The notes beneath the pieces are model-generated. The model was not told the DNA's origin. It ran no database searches and saw only the letters and a list, made by a program, of their open reading frames with translations. Below are positions 8,638-19,843 of a DNA stretch of 64,000 bases, piece after piece (the first letter of the stretch is position 1; each line of letters opens with the position of its first letter). The stretch is from JACOND01 sp965202795 (GTDB lineage: Bacteria > Bdellovibrionota > Bdellovibrionia > Bdellovibrionales > UBA1609), in contig OZ241848.1 of NCBI GenBank assembly GCA_965202795.1, positions 1,922,001 through 1,986,000 of the forward strand, written 5' to 3'. Made by a program: the position numbers and the translations under genes.

Positions 8638-10132
8638 AGTGGCCATGGCCATAGCTCTCGGCAATGTAATCCGCCAGTTTTTTAGAGGGTTTGGTGTCCT
8701 CTCTGCAGAAGGGGATCCATTTAAATTTGCCCGGCCCCGCTGGATAGTTTGGCACGGCAGACCGCCTTGAAGACAGCAGAATAAATGTCACGCCCCTGTT
8801 GCCTGCAAAAAAACGGCTCCACTCGTTTTCTTTATAAAAGGGGAGATGGCCGTCATCCACAATCACAACATATTTTTTGGCGTTGTGCCGAAAGGCGGTT
8901 CCGTCTTTCAAAAATTTTGCAAGCCCTGACAAAGGATCAGCAACCTCGCCATTTGTCCAAAGACGGGGAACATCATAATCATTCTGAGTCGAGCCATCTC
9001 TGTCGTCAATCCGCGGCCCATAATAAACCAGGCTGTCGCGGAATATTTCGCTCCTTTTGGCCGCGGGATCAGGCTTGCTGCCCCAAAAGCCTGGAGGATC
9101 GCTGTCAAACATTCCCTTCTTCAAAACATACCGGTATTCAGAGAAGCTGTTTCTGTGAGTCACCCTGCCGCCACCTCTTTCCAGAGGGTACACGCGGGGG
9201 GTTTCCGCAAAAACAGCAAAGCTTATATGCCAGTTCAAAGACTTGTCCAGATGCTCAAGAAAGCCGTCTTTTTTTATTGATTGGCCGAAGCGCCGCAGGC
9301 AGCGCCGCATGTTTTTGGTTTTGTCGTATTGATTGATATAAAACAAAATGTCCGCCCGGCTGGCCTCTATGGCTGCGGCTTTTGCTTGAGCGGCCCGCTG
9401 CTCAGCCTCGTGTCTGGCGGCCGCCGCTTGTCTTTCAGCAGCAAGCTTTCGGGCAGCCTCCGCCTCTGCGGCTCTTCGGGCAGCCTCCTCAGCGGCCAGC
9501 CTTCGGGCTTCCGCCGCTGCTGCGGCTTCAGCCGCGGCCCTTCGGGCAGCCTCCGCCGCTGCGGCTTTTCGGGCAGCCTCTGCCGCCGCGGCAGCTTCAG
9601 CCGCGGCCCTTCGGGCAGCCTCCTCTTCAGCAGCTTTTCGGGAAGCCTCTGCCGCCAGGGCCCGTTTTGCCTCAGCCTCCGCCTCCGCCTGTCTGGCGGC
9701 AGCCGCTGCAGCCCGCGCGGCCTCATCGGCCGCCCGCGCCTCATCCTCCGCAGCCCGCGCGGCGTCTTGCGCGCTAAGGGCATCGGCTCTTGTCCGGGTT
9801 ATTCTGATTTCAATTTCCGTCACATTTTGATCTGCCGGGGTCAGCTGGCGGCCCCCTACAGAGCCTGCTGCATGTTTAACGGCCTTTTTGCTGCGGCCCA
9901 CAGCCTCCTGCACTTTTGCGGTTTCCACATAAGCCTGCAGCTGCCTTTGATATGCTGGAGCTTCTGGGGTCTCGGAAGAAGCCTGAACAAAAGGATCTTC
10001 TCCTGTATCCAATGCCGTTATTTGATCCTGGCCTCTGTCCTGAGAAGCCAGCTGAATGCCATCGCCCGGCTCGCATGCGCTCAGAGCCAGTAAAAACGGC
10101 AGTGACAACAAGAATAATGTTAATTTATTCAT
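8627..10132 (-). CDS. Lipoprotein with alanine-rich stalk and VWA-like domain
   Basis: The signal peptide MNKLTLFLLSLPFLLALSAC ends in a lipobox at Cys 20. Residues 115-255 are an Ala/Glu/Arg repeat (units such as EAARRAAAEAAAAA) that should form a long single helix like the TolA stalk. From residue 260 a VWA-like domain follows (RADILFYINQYDK, RRFGQSIKKDGF, WHISFAVFAE, KKYVVIVDDGHLPFY, VTFILLSSRRSA), homologous to the downstream gene. The usual MIDAS residues DxSxS are replaced. A very good ribosome binding site (GGAGGATAAGGAAG) precedes the ATG. The two genes form an overlapping pair. The layout suggests a lipid-anchored domain held away from the membrane by a stalk that could span the periplasm. 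Confidence 0.85.
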   Translation of the reverse strand: MNKLTLFLLSLPFLLALSACEPGDGIQLASQDRGQDQITALDTGEDPFVQASSETPEAPAYQRQLQAYVETAKVQEAVGRSKKAVKHAAGSVGGRQLTPADQNVTEIEIRITRTRADALSAQDAARAAEDEARAADEAARAAAAAARQAEAEAEAKRALAAEASRKAAEEEAARRAAAEAAAAAEAARKAAAAEAARRAAAEAAAAAEARRLAAEEAARRAAEAEAARKLAAERQAAAARHEAEQRAAQAKAAAIEASRADILFYINQYDKTKNMRRCLRRFGQSIKKDGFLEHLDKSLNWHISFAVFAETPRVYPLERGGGRVTHRNSFSEYRYVLKKGMFDSDPPGFWGSKPDPAAKRSEIFRDSLVYYGPRIDDRDGSTQNDYDVPRLWTNGEVADPLSGLAKFLKDGTAFRHNAKKYVVIVDDGHLPFYKENEWSRFFAGNRGVTFILLSSRRSAVPNYPAGPGKFKWIPFCREDTKPSKKLADYIAESYGHGHYEE

Positions 10133-10389
10133 CTTCCTTATCCTCCTTTGAGTGTGTTAGCCTAATTGATTTATCGGAGAGCCGCGCTGGAAATTAAAAA
10201 AATAAATAAAAAGAGGGAATTTTAGGCCAAAGGTCCAGGTTATGAGAGGAGCGCGCCGGCCAAAAGCCCAGCTTGCGGGTGGCTTTCAGGGCTTTCGGCT
10301 GGCAGCGCAGGCCCCGCTCAAAACCAATGCCCCTTCAGGCAGTCATAACAGGATGAGGCGGTATTTAAGAGTTTTCATCGCGGGAGCTT

Positions 10390-11535
10390 TCAGGATGGAT
10401 ATTCTGACATAAAAGTCTGAGGCTCTTCAGGCGAGCGCATCTGCTCCACAGTGGCGGGGAGCCTCCGCTCAAAAGGCTCTTTTCGGATCTTGCAGTCCAA
10501 AATATTGCAAAACCGGCAGTAGGCTTTTCGGCAGGGGTCCAGGTGGACTCCCAGCTCCACCTCCTGCCCATAGCGCTCTTCAATTTTTTTCTCCAAATGA
10601 TTAAGCTCGCCGTGGATTTTCGTCACATCCCAAAACTCCGGGATCACAAAGTGCGCGTCAATATGGTGGGATCCGCCGGCCCGAATCACTTTGACCTGAT
10701 GAATCTGGATAATTCCCTCGCGGTCAATGCTGTTGAAAATGCCTTCCAGCTTTTTCAAAAGCGCGGGATTTTCTTTGTCCAGCATCTCGCCCACAGAGGC
10801 TCTTAAATGCCGAAGCCCTGTCCAGCCCACAAGCGCGGCGACCCCCAGGGCCGTCAGAGGATCCAAAACCGCCCAGCCGGTGGCCTTGATGAGAAACAGC
10901 CCCAAAATAACCCCCCCTGTGGTGAAGGCGTCAGAAAAAACATGCGCGCCGCTGGCCAGCAGCGCGGGCGACTGCCATTTTTTGCCCTGATATTTCAGAA
11001 ACAGCCCCAAAAGCAAATTAACGGCGGCGGCAAAGGAGATCAGCAAAAGCCCGGAATCAATTTTATTGACCGGCGAGGGGGAGATCAAAGACGAAACCGC
11101 CTCAAAAACGATTGTCAGGGAGGCCAGGGCCATAAGCCCGCCCTCTGTGGATGAGGACACATGCTCCAGTTTTCCCGCTCCGTAGGGAAACTCCGGGCTG
11201 GGCTTGCGGGTTCTGTAAAGGGCGTAAAAGCTCAGGCCCGCGGCCACCACATTGACGATGCTTTCCATGGCGTCAGAAAAGATGGCCTCGGAAGAGGTCA
11301 GGCTATAGGCCCAAAACTTAATGGCCAGCAGAGCGAGGCTTATCAGCAGATAGGCCAGCCCCGGCAAATGCCGCCGGTCTTGTTTGCCGGGGCGGCCTGG
11401 CCTGTTTATTGGGGCGGCCTGGCGGCCGTTCCCGGTCCGCTGCGGCGAGGCCGGCTTGCCCAGAGGCGTTTTTTTATTGGGGCGGCCTGGCGGCCGCTCT
11501 TCCTTTTGGGGAGTTTTGCTGGGGGGAGCTGTCAT
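10390..11535 (-). CDS. Cation diffusion facilitator family transporter
   Basis: Proton-coupled efflux of divalent metal (Zn, Fe, Mn or Cd) across the inner membrane. Six membrane segments are visible from residue 60. Metal sites: SDAMES in helix 2 and the paired HVFSDAFTT in helix 5, as in the CDF/FieF family. The C-terminal cytoplasmic domain has HHIDAHFVIP and ends in an unusual Cys cluster (CRKAYCRFCNILDC) that may bind metal. The first 50 residues lie over copies of the dispersed hairpin repeat, giving a hydrophilic tail (NGRQAAPINR) absent from other CDF proteins. The ATG at 11535 has AGGGGGAG just before it; a TTG at residue 56 could also start the protein. It is divergent from the next glycosyltransferase. 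Confidence 0.9.
   Translation of the reverse strand: MTAPPSKTPQKEERPPGRPNKKTPLGKPASPQRTGNGRQAAPINRPGRPGKQDRRHLPGLAYLLISLALLAIKFWAYSLTSSEAIFSDAMESIVNVVAAGLSFYALYRTRKPSPEFPYGAGKLEHVSSSTEGGLMALASLTIVFEAVSSLISPSPVNKIDSGLLLISFAAAVNLLLGLFLKYQGKKWQSPALLASGAHVFSDAFTTGGVILGLFLIKATGWAVLDPLTALGVAALVGWTGLRHLRASVGEMLDKENPALLKKLEGIFNSIDREGIIQIHQVKVIRAGGSHHIDAHFVIPEFWDVTKIHGELNHLEKKIEERYGQEVELGVHLDPCRKAYCRFCNILDCKIRKEPFERRLPATVEQMRSPEEPQTFMSEYPS
11379..11501 (-). repeat. Hairpin-repeat cluster over the 5' end of the efflux gene
   Basis: One partial (11379-11400) and two fuller copies (11401-11435 and 11466-11501) of the dispersed element, separated by a conserved spacer beginning CCGCTGCGG. The same spacer recurs between the copies at 11629-11710. 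Confidence 0.75.
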
Positions 11536-11584
11536 CTCCCCCTGATTTTATGCCTGTCTTGTTTGAAAAGCCAGATTTTAGGGG

Positions 11585-11710
11585 CTGTTTATTTGGCTTG
11601 CGGGCCGGCCCGCGGTCTGGCTATAATTTATTGGAACAGCCTGGCGGCTGTTTCCGGCCCGCTGCGGAGAGGCCGGCGGGGCCTGTTTATCTGGACGGCC
11701 TGGCGCCGGC
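11585..11710 (-). repeat. Hairpin-repeat cluster upstream of the repeat-bearing glycosyltransferase
   Basis: Three copies, one degenerate (11585-11618) and two clear (about 11629-11657 and 11681-11710), fill the space between the divergent efflux and glycosyltransferase genes. In the second copy the stem reads GGAACAGCC with GGCTGTTCC, so an A-U pair replaces G-C on both arms. Confidence 0.75.
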
Positions 11711-11719
11711 CATTCAGCC

Positions 11720-13294
11720 ATGACAGTTTCTGTTGTGATTCCCACCCATAAAAGGCCGGGGCCGGCAGCCCGGCTGATAGAATCCTTAAAAGAGCAGGAC
11801 TTTCCGAAAGGGGATTTGCAGATCCTGCTTGTTTCCAACTTGCCAGACAAAAGGCTGGAAAAACTGGCCATGGAGTGGGAAAGCCAGTTTGAGAGCTTTA
11901 AATATCTTTCAGCCGGAAGCCTCGGCGTCAACAAGGCCAGAAACTTGGGGCTTCGCTTTGCCGGCGGCGATATTGTGTATTTTTTGGACGATGACTGCGC
12001 TTTGCCGCGGAAAAGCCATCTCAAAGAGCTTGTCAGGGAGCATGCCCGCCGCCCTGATGCCGCTGGCATTGGCGGAGGATATCTCGCGCCGGAAAACCTT
12101 CATGGCCTGGAGACATTTTATTCTGGCATGGCCGAAAGCTGGCTTCGCGGCGGGATGGCCGCGCGGGGCGGCAGCGGCCCCGCCTGTCAGCTTCCGGGCG
12201 GAAACTGCTCCTATAAAAGGGAGGTTTTTGAAAGGGGGTTTGCCTTTGATCCCGGAATTGTTTTTGGAGGCTCTGAAGAAAGCCTTAACCGGCTTTTGAG
12301 AGACAGCGGCCGCCAGCTGTTTTTTTCAGAGCACCTGTCCGTCTGGCACTTTCCGCGGGTCAGTTTTTTCGCTCTCGCAAAGAAGGCCTTTTTGCAGGGC
12401 CGGGGGGCTTTTTTTAGCCGCCTAAGCTCTGGAGAGGCTTTAAAAGACCTGGAGAGCATGAAAAAAGAGGGCGCTTTTTTTGCGGGAAAAGGCTTTTCCG
12501 CCGCGGCGTTTTTTTACGGGCTTTTTTTTAAGCTGGGGCATTTTTACGGCCTCTCGCGAGAAAAATCAGCCGGGCGCGCGGCTTTCCGATGGCTGTATTT
12601 TCCGGCCTTAATCATCAAAAGCCGGCTTTATTTTTTAAGAGAGCATGTTGCGGTTAAATACGGCGCGCGGCTTTGGGGGCGTGTTTTTGTGAGGGCGCTT
12701 GGGGTTTTATGGTTTGGCCTGGGCTGGCTTTGGGGGCGTGTTTTTGTGAGGGCGCTTGGGGTTTTATGGTTTGGCCTGGGCTGGCTTTGGGGGCGTGTTT
12801 TTGTGAGGGCGCTTGGGGTTTTATGGTTTGGCCTGGGCTGGCTTTGGGGGCGTGTTTTTGTGAGGGCGCTTGGGGTTTTGCGGTTTGGCCTGGGCTGGCT
12901 TTGGGGGCGTGTTTTTTTGAGGGCGCTTGGGGTTTTATGGTTTGGCCTGGGCTGGCTTTGGGGGCGTGTTTTTGTGAGGGCGCTTGGGGTTTTGCGGTTT
13001 GGCCTGGGCTGGCTTTGGGGGCGTGTTTTTGTGAGGGCGCTTGGGGTTTTATGGTTTGGCCTGGGCTGGCTTTGGGGCCGCGTTTTTTTGAGGGCGCTTG
13101 GGGTTTTATGGTTTGGCCTGGGCTGGATTTATGGCCGCGCTCTCATCCCCGCCTTTCATCACTCCCCTCCCATGAAAATCTTTTATTTCAGCAAATATCA
13201 ATATTATAAAAGAATCAGGCCAGAGCTTTTAAAAATGGCTGAAAGGCGCGCGGTTAAATTAAAAGCAAAAAACAAAAAAAAACTGCGCAATTGA
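11720..13294 (+). CDS. Family 2 glycosyltransferase with eight tandem 19-residue C-terminal repeats
   Basis: Residues 1-230 are a GT-A fold family 2 glycosyltransferase: SVVIPTHKRPGPAARLIESL, GVNKARNLGLRFAGGDIVYFLDDD (metal site DDD), PGGNCSYKREVF and the GGSEESLNRLL acceptor motif. Residues 318-469 are eight perfect-length copies of a 19-residue unit (LWGRVFVRALGVLWFGLGW) that differ only by V/L and W/R swaps, then a degenerate ninth start (IYGRALIP). The unit is hydrophobic with two arginines, so each copy could be a short membrane-inserted or re-entrant helix. A basic Lys-rich tail ends the protein. Glycosyltransferases of this type modify envelope glycans; the repeats would anchor it to the membrane. 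Repeat number may vary between strains. Confidence 0.88.
   Translation: MTVSVVIPTHKRPGPAARLIESLKEQDFPKGDLQILLVSNLPDKRLEKLAMEWESQFESFKYLSAGSLGVNKARNLGLRFAGGDIVYFLDDDCALPRKSHLKELVREHARRPDAAGIGGGYLAPENLHGLETFYSGMAESWLRGGMAARGGSGPACQLPGGNCSYKREVFERGFAFDPGIVFGGSEESLNRLLRDSGRQLFFSEHLSVWHFPRVSFFALAKKAFLQGRGAFFSRLSSGEALKDLESMKKEGAFFAGKGFSAAAFFYGLFFKLGHFYGLSREKSAGRAAFRWLYFPALIIKSRLYFLREHVAVKYGARLWGRVFVRALGVLWFGLGWLWGRVFVRALGVLWFGLGWLWGRVFVRALGVLWFGLGWLWGRVFVRALGVLRFGLGWLWGRVFLRALGVLWFGLGWLWGRVFVRALGVLRFGLGWLWGRVFVRALGVLWFGLGWLWGRVFLRALGVLWFGLGWIYGRALIPAFHHSPPMKIFYFSKYQYYKRIRPELLKMAERRAVKLKAKNKKKLRN
12671..13126 (+). repeat. 57-bp tandem repeat, eight copies
   Basis: Eight head-to-tail 57-bp units, near identical at DNA level (differences such as tttttgtg to tttttttg and ttatgg to ttgcgg). 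The unit length is a multiple of three, so copy gain or loss keeps the glycosyltransferase in frame. A second forward frame is also open through the array. Confidence 0.97.
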
Positions 13295-13329
13295 AAAGCC
13301 TGACAAAATTGATTAAGGCTTAAGCAAAC

Positions 13330-14202
13330 ATGATGTCTGTTTTTCAAAAGCATTATCAGCGCTTCGGCTTTCATCCGCCGGAGCTGCATTTTGTCCTTGG
13401 CTCCGGCTATAGCGGCTTTGCCGCCGCTGAAAGCTGGCTTCAGGGCTGGAGCGCTCTGCCGGGCCTTTCGTTTCAGAATGCCGGGATCCCGCAGCCCTCC
13501 TCCCCCTCCCACAAAGGGGAATACTGCTATTTTCAGCATAAAAAGTCCCTGCGGACGATAGCCCTGCAGCGCGGGCGGCTGCATGGCTATGAGGGCCACA
13601 GCCCGCGGGCGGCGGTCCAGACCGTCATCCAGCCCTTTCTGGCCGGGACAAGAGCCTTCATCCTGACCAACATGGCCGGCGGGATGAAAAAATCTCTCAG
13701 CCCCGGCTCAGTGATCGCCTTAACCGATCATGTGAACAAAACCGGGCAAAGCCCCTTGAGCGGAAAGCTCCCGATTGACGCCGCCGGCCGGCCCCTTGGG
13801 CCAAAGTTCCCCGACTTGAGCGCTGTTTATGACCAATCCCTCAGGGAGCAAATCACCCGCGAAATGAAAGCCCTTGGCTTGAAAGTCCGCCAGGGGGTTT
13901 ATATTGGGCTTCCGGGGCCTGAGCTGGAAACCCCCGCGGAAATTGAGTGGCTGAGCCGCAGCTCCGGCGGGTTGTTTGACGCAGTGGGGATGTCGACGGT
14001 TTGGGAGGCCATCGCGCTAAAGCAGGCCGGGGCAAAAGTGTGCGGCTTTTCGCTGATCTCCAACCCCGCCGCCGGGATAGATCCCGGCGCTGGCGGGCTG
14101 ACCTCTGAGGCCATGCTGTCAGTGGCGGAGCCTTTCGCGGCAAAAATGATTGAGGCCTTTTTCAAATACAGCGAAAAGCGGTTTTTGGCTGCAAAAAAAT
14201 AA
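13330..14202 (+). CDS. punA: Purine nucleoside phosphorylase, PunA/inosine-guanosine type
   Basis: Phosphorolysis of purine nucleosides (inosine, guanosine) to base plus ribose-1-phosphate in the salvage pathway. Trimeric-type PNP motifs in order: FVLGSGYSGF (phosphate loop), QRGRLHGYEGHSP, FILTNMAGGMKKSLSPGSV, GLPGPELETPAEIEW (family GPxYETPAE) and DAVGMSTVWEAIALKQAG, then SNPAAGI. At 290 residues it is of normal length. It sits close behind the glycosyltransferase on the same strand but with its own ATG (ATGATG); no strong ribosome binding site is visible. MTA phosphorylase is an alternative within the superfamily, less likely because of the Glu-containing purine site. Confidence 0.92.
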   Translation: MMSVFQKHYQRFGFHPPELHFVLGSGYSGFAAAESWLQGWSALPGLSFQNAGIPQPSSPSHKGEYCYFQHKKSLRTIALQRGRLHGYEGHSPRAAVQTVIQPFLAGTRAFILTNMAGGMKKSLSPGSVIALTDHVNKTGQSPLSGKLPIDAAGRPLGPKFPDLSAVYDQSLREQITREMKALGLKVRQGVYIGLPGPELETPAEIEWLSRSSGGLFDAVGMSTVWEAIALKQAGAKVCGFSLISNPAAGIDPGAGGLTSEAMLSVAEPFAAKMIEAFFKYSEKRFLAAKK

Positions 14203-14214
14203 AGCAAAAAAAGC

Positions 14215-14243
14215 TTGAGATCCCCTAAAAAGCGCGCTATGAT
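14215..14243 (+). promoter_or_regulatory. Sigma-70-type promoter for the exported protein at 14380
   Basis: TTGAGA at 14215-14220, a 17-bp spacer and TATGAT at 14238-14243. It leaves a leader of about 130 nt that contains a hairpin. Confidence 0.6.
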
Positions 14244-14304
14244 CCCCTTTAAAATGAAAAAAAACCGCTGTATTTGGTTTTTTTTGAGAGCGGCAATGAA
14301 GGCT

Positions 14305-14324
14305 CCCCGCGGCAAGCCGCGGGG
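14305..14324. repeat. Perfect 9-bp hairpin in the leader
   Basis: CCCCGCGGC AA GCCGCGGGG at 14305-14324. It lacks a following T run, so it is not a clear terminator. It is similar in place and form to the hairpin at 2576-2595 and may be another small palindrome of this genome. Confidence 0.5.
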
Positions 14325-14379
14325 AATGAAGCCCGAAGCGGCAAAACCCTAAAAGCGATTCAAACAGGAGGATAAAACC

Positions 14380-15912
14380 ATGGCGCCCATAAAAAAATCC
14401 CGGAATTTGAGTTTTCCGCCTGACAGGGCGGCCATCCACAGGAGCATAAGCGGGGGGCGGTTTGCGGCGCATGCCCTGATCCGGATGCTGCTGTTGGGGC
14501 TTTGCGCCGCCCCCGCCGCCGCTTTTCCCGGGCTGCCCGCCATCAGCCCCGCAAAATGCTTCAAGGCCATTGCGGGCTTCGCAAAGGGCCAAAAAGCCGC
14601 CCAAAGCGCCGGGGATATTGCCAATGAGCTGAGGCTCTCCGCCGCGGAGCCGCAGTCCGCCCTGTTTTTTGTCCATTCAGGCTGGCGGACATCTGACCGC
14701 TCAATAGATTCTCTTTCGGGAGAGGTTATCCGCAGCGCGGAGATTCTTTCCAAAAATGATGAGCTTTTGCGGCTCTCCGCCTCTTATATTCCCTTAAAAA
14801 GGGAAAAGCGGAAAGGCAGAAAAGCAAAGGGGCTGATTGTTCTGTCCCTCAGGAGCTCTTCGAGCTTTTTCCATGCGGTTTACTGGGAGACATCCCTTAA
14901 GCCGCCGCTTAGTCTTGGCGAAAGCGAGGCTCAGGCTTTGTTTGGGCCAATCTATGAAACAGCTTATGGGGAGTCTCCGGAAGTCATAATGGATTTAATC
15001 TCCAAAGCGGAGCCTGAGGATCTTTTCCATGATAACATAGAAAGCGCTTTGAATTTGAAAGAGCTTTTTTTTGACAGCCGCGGGGATAAATTGCGGGAGC
15101 TTGTTTTGTCAGCTGTTGAGGCCCCATCCATCCCAAAAAAACCTCTGCCGAACCCTCTGAACAGCCATCGGCCCAAGATTTCAGATAAAGCCAGCCCCAA
15201 GCTCAGGGAAATTTCGTGGCGGGGATGGACAGCCGAAAAGCTTGGAGCCGGCCCGGCGGCCTGGATAAAATCCCTCAGTCTTGAAGACATCAAAATTGCC
15301 TTTGATTCCAAAGAAAAAATACAGGCTTTGGATATGAGTTTGATTTCCCCTGAGATTCAAGTTGAGCTTTTGACAGGCAGCGTTTTGTGGAGGCAGTCCA
15401 TGACAAGGGCCCAAATCAGGCAGCTGGAGACAGCCGCTGAAGGCATTCAATATGTGTTTGTTCCCTCATTTAAGCATTGGACGCATGATCCGCATCTCAT
15501 CAGCCTGCATGATCTCAGCGCGAGCCAAATCATGCGGATAGACAGGGACGCTTTTTTAAGGGATGTTTTTTTGGCCGGGGACCATAGCATCAGGGTTATT
15601 TCCCTGAATGTCAGCCTTTTCCTGAGAGACCGCAGGCGGGAAAACGAAGGCATGAGCGGAAGGCGGAGCCTGTCTGAAAACGAGTATGGGATTATAGCCG
15701 AAAAGCTTGGATTTCCCGAATCTTTTGAGTCTATGAATGCTGAGCAAAGGAGGCTTTTCTTTGAGGCTGGGGCGCGGATGATGCTGGACGGAAATCTTCA
15801 GCAGAAAATAATCATGTCCATTATTTACAGGGAGCTTGGAAAGCGGCGCGGCAATCAGGAGCATTGGCTAAAGAGGGAGGCTGAGCTGTGGGAGCCGGCG
15901 CCTGCCGGCTGA
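14380..15912 (+). CDS. Probable exported protein of unknown function
   Basis: A 510-residue protein with a basic N-terminus and a hydrophobic stretch at residues 33-48 (ALIRMLLLGLCAAPAAAF), a likely signal peptide. An ideal ribosome binding site (CAGGAGGATAAAACC) fixes the ATG. I recognise no domain. The sequence is mixed alpha/beta with several acidic helices (DLISKAEPEDLFHDNIE) and a late aromatic segment around YVFVPSFKHWTHDPHLISLHDLS. It has its own promoter, stands alone on the plus strand and meets fadJ convergently. Base composition is like the neighbours. Confidence 0.75.
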   Translation: MAPIKKSRNLSFPPDRAAIHRSISGGRFAAHALIRMLLLGLCAAPAAAFPGLPAISPAKCFKAIAGFAKGQKAAQSAGDIANELRLSAAEPQSALFFVHSGWRTSDRSIDSLSGEVIRSAEILSKNDELLRLSASYIPLKREKRKGRKAKGLIVLSLRSSSSFFHAVYWETSLKPPLSLGESEAQALFGPIYETAYGESPEVIMDLISKAEPEDLFHDNIESALNLKELFFDSRGDKLRELVLSAVEAPSIPKKPLPNPLNSHRPKISDKASPKLREISWRGWTAEKLGAGPAAWIKSLSLEDIKIAFDSKEKIQALDMSLISPEIQVELLTGSVLWRQSMTRAQIRQLETAAEGIQYVFVPSFKHWTHDPHLISLHDLSASQIMRIDRDAFLRDVFLAGDHSIRVISLNVSLFLRDRRRENEGMSGRRSLSENEYGIIAEKLGFPESFESMNAEQRRLFFEAGARMMLDGNLQQKIIMSIIYRELGKRRGNQEHWLKREAELWEPAPAG

Positions 15913-15947
15913 ATCTTTTGAAAGAATGCCGGGATTTAAGGATTCCT

Positions 15948-18331
<2,384 letters not shown>

Positions 18332-18335
<4 letters not shown>

Positions 18336-19651
18336 GGACTCTCCAAAATCAGGGCGCCGCCCTGCCCGCCGCCGATGCAGAGCGCGGCCATGCCAAAGGC
18401 CGCGCCGCGCCGTTTCATCTCTTTGGCGAGAGTGATGGCCAGCCGCGCGCCGGTTGCGGCAATGGGATGGCCAATCGCGAGCGCCCCGCCATTTACATTC
18501 AGCCGGGCGGGATCAATCTCTCCAAGGGCCTGGCCGAGAGCCAGCCTTTCGCGGCCAAAGCGCGGCGAGGCGAAAGCCTTCAGGCAGGCGAGAGTCTGCG
18601 CGGCAAAGGCCTCGTTGATCTCAACCAAGTCAAGGTCTTTCAGGGCCAGGCCCGCCTGCTTCAGCGCCAGCGCCGCGGCATGGACAGGCCCCAGCCCCAT
18701 TCTTTTTGGCTCCAGGCCCGTCCAGCAGAGGGCGCGAATGCGGGCCAGCGGCCGCCAGCCCATGGAGCGGGATTTTTCCTCAGAGGCGACAAGGGCCATA
18801 GCCGAGCCGTCGTTTACGGGGCATGAGTTAAATATCGTCACAGAGCCGCGGGTTTTCTCAAAAAAAGGCCTCATTTTTTTGACCCTGGCCTTGGAGATTT
18901 GTCTTTTTGGCCCCGGATCTTTGGAGAGCGCTTTGTATTCCGGCTCTGGAAAGACAGGAAAAATCTCCTCCCCCAGCCGCTTTTCCGCGGCCAGCGCTTT
19001 TTGATGGCTGCTTATGGCAAAGCTGTCCTGGTCCTGGCGGCTTATCCCAAACTCTTTGGCCAAAAGCTCTGCGGTTTCGCCCATGCTCATCCCGGAAAGC
19101 GGGTCCCTCAGGCCTTCCAGAAGGGCGGCCCGGGGCTTGAGGAATCGGGGGCGAAAGCTCAAAGCCGCGCGCGCCTTGGACATCAGCCCTCCCCGCCCTT
19201 TAATGGGGCGGCTGGGAGCCAGCCCCCTCAAAGCCCCAGCCCATTTAAGAAACTCTCTGTTGAATATCAGCGGGGCCTGGCTCATGCTTTCCGAGCCGCC
19301 GGCAATGGCTGCGCCGATCATTCCGGCCTGTATTTTGGCGGCGGCAATAGCGATGCTTTCCAGCGAGGAGGCGCAGCTTCTGTGAACTGTCGCGGCGGAG
19401 ATCGAAAGCGGCAGCCCGGCCTGGACCGCCGCTGAGCGGGCCATGTTGGCCGAGTCAAAGGGGGTGATGGCGTTCCCTATAAGGGCTTCATTGATTTCCC
19501 TCCCGGAGAGATTCAGGCGAAGCAAAAGCTCCCTTATGTTTTGAGCGGCCAGGATTCTGGGATGAACAGCGCTCAGCTGCCGGCCCGCCCTGGCAAATGG
19601 GGTTCGGACTCCGTCAACAAGGACAATTTTTTTGCGCTGGCGGAAGGGCAT
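18332..19651 (-). CDS. fadI: Acetyl-CoA acyltransferase (3-ketoacyl-CoA thiolase), FadI type
   Basis: Final thiolytic step of beta-oxidation, releasing acetyl-CoA. The nucleophile Cys lies in VHRSCASSLESIAIAAAKIQ (near residue 92), the catalytic His in NGGALAIGHPIAATGARLA and the second Cys in ALCIGGGQGGALI. The long loop of the FadI branch (RPFFEKTRGSVTIFNSCPVNDGSAM) is present. Length 439 matches FadI (436). Its stop overlaps the start of fadJ, so the two subunits are probably made in equal amounts. Divergent from the RRM gene across 190 bp. Confidence 0.96.
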
Positions 19652-19751
19652 TTTCGCCCATCATAACTGGCTTTGCGCAAAAAATCATTGGTTTTGCCGG
19701 GCTCCCCCCGCGCCGCAGCGAAAAAAAAATCCCAAAAAAGCAAAAATTGTT

Positions 19752-19781
19752 TTGACATGCGCCCGATCTTTCATTTAGAAA
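19752..19781 (+). promoter_or_regulatory. Promoter for the RRM protein
   Basis: TTGACA at 19752-19757 and TAGAAA at 19776-19781, spacing 18. It lies 60 bp before the start codon. Confidence 0.5.
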
Positions 19782-19843
19782 GGCATAACAGCATTAAAAA
19801 GGGTTTTAATGCGGAGATCGTCAATCAAGAGAGGTAACCAATA

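Noticed and set aside
9281..10093. 270-codon plus-strand gene
   Set aside because: It is antisense to the Ala-rich stalk of the lipoprotein; its Ser/Gly repeats mirror that region.
12673..13209. 178-codon repetitive gene
   Set aside because: It lies in another frame of the 57-bp array of the glycosyltransferase and has no ribosome binding site; kept only as a finding.
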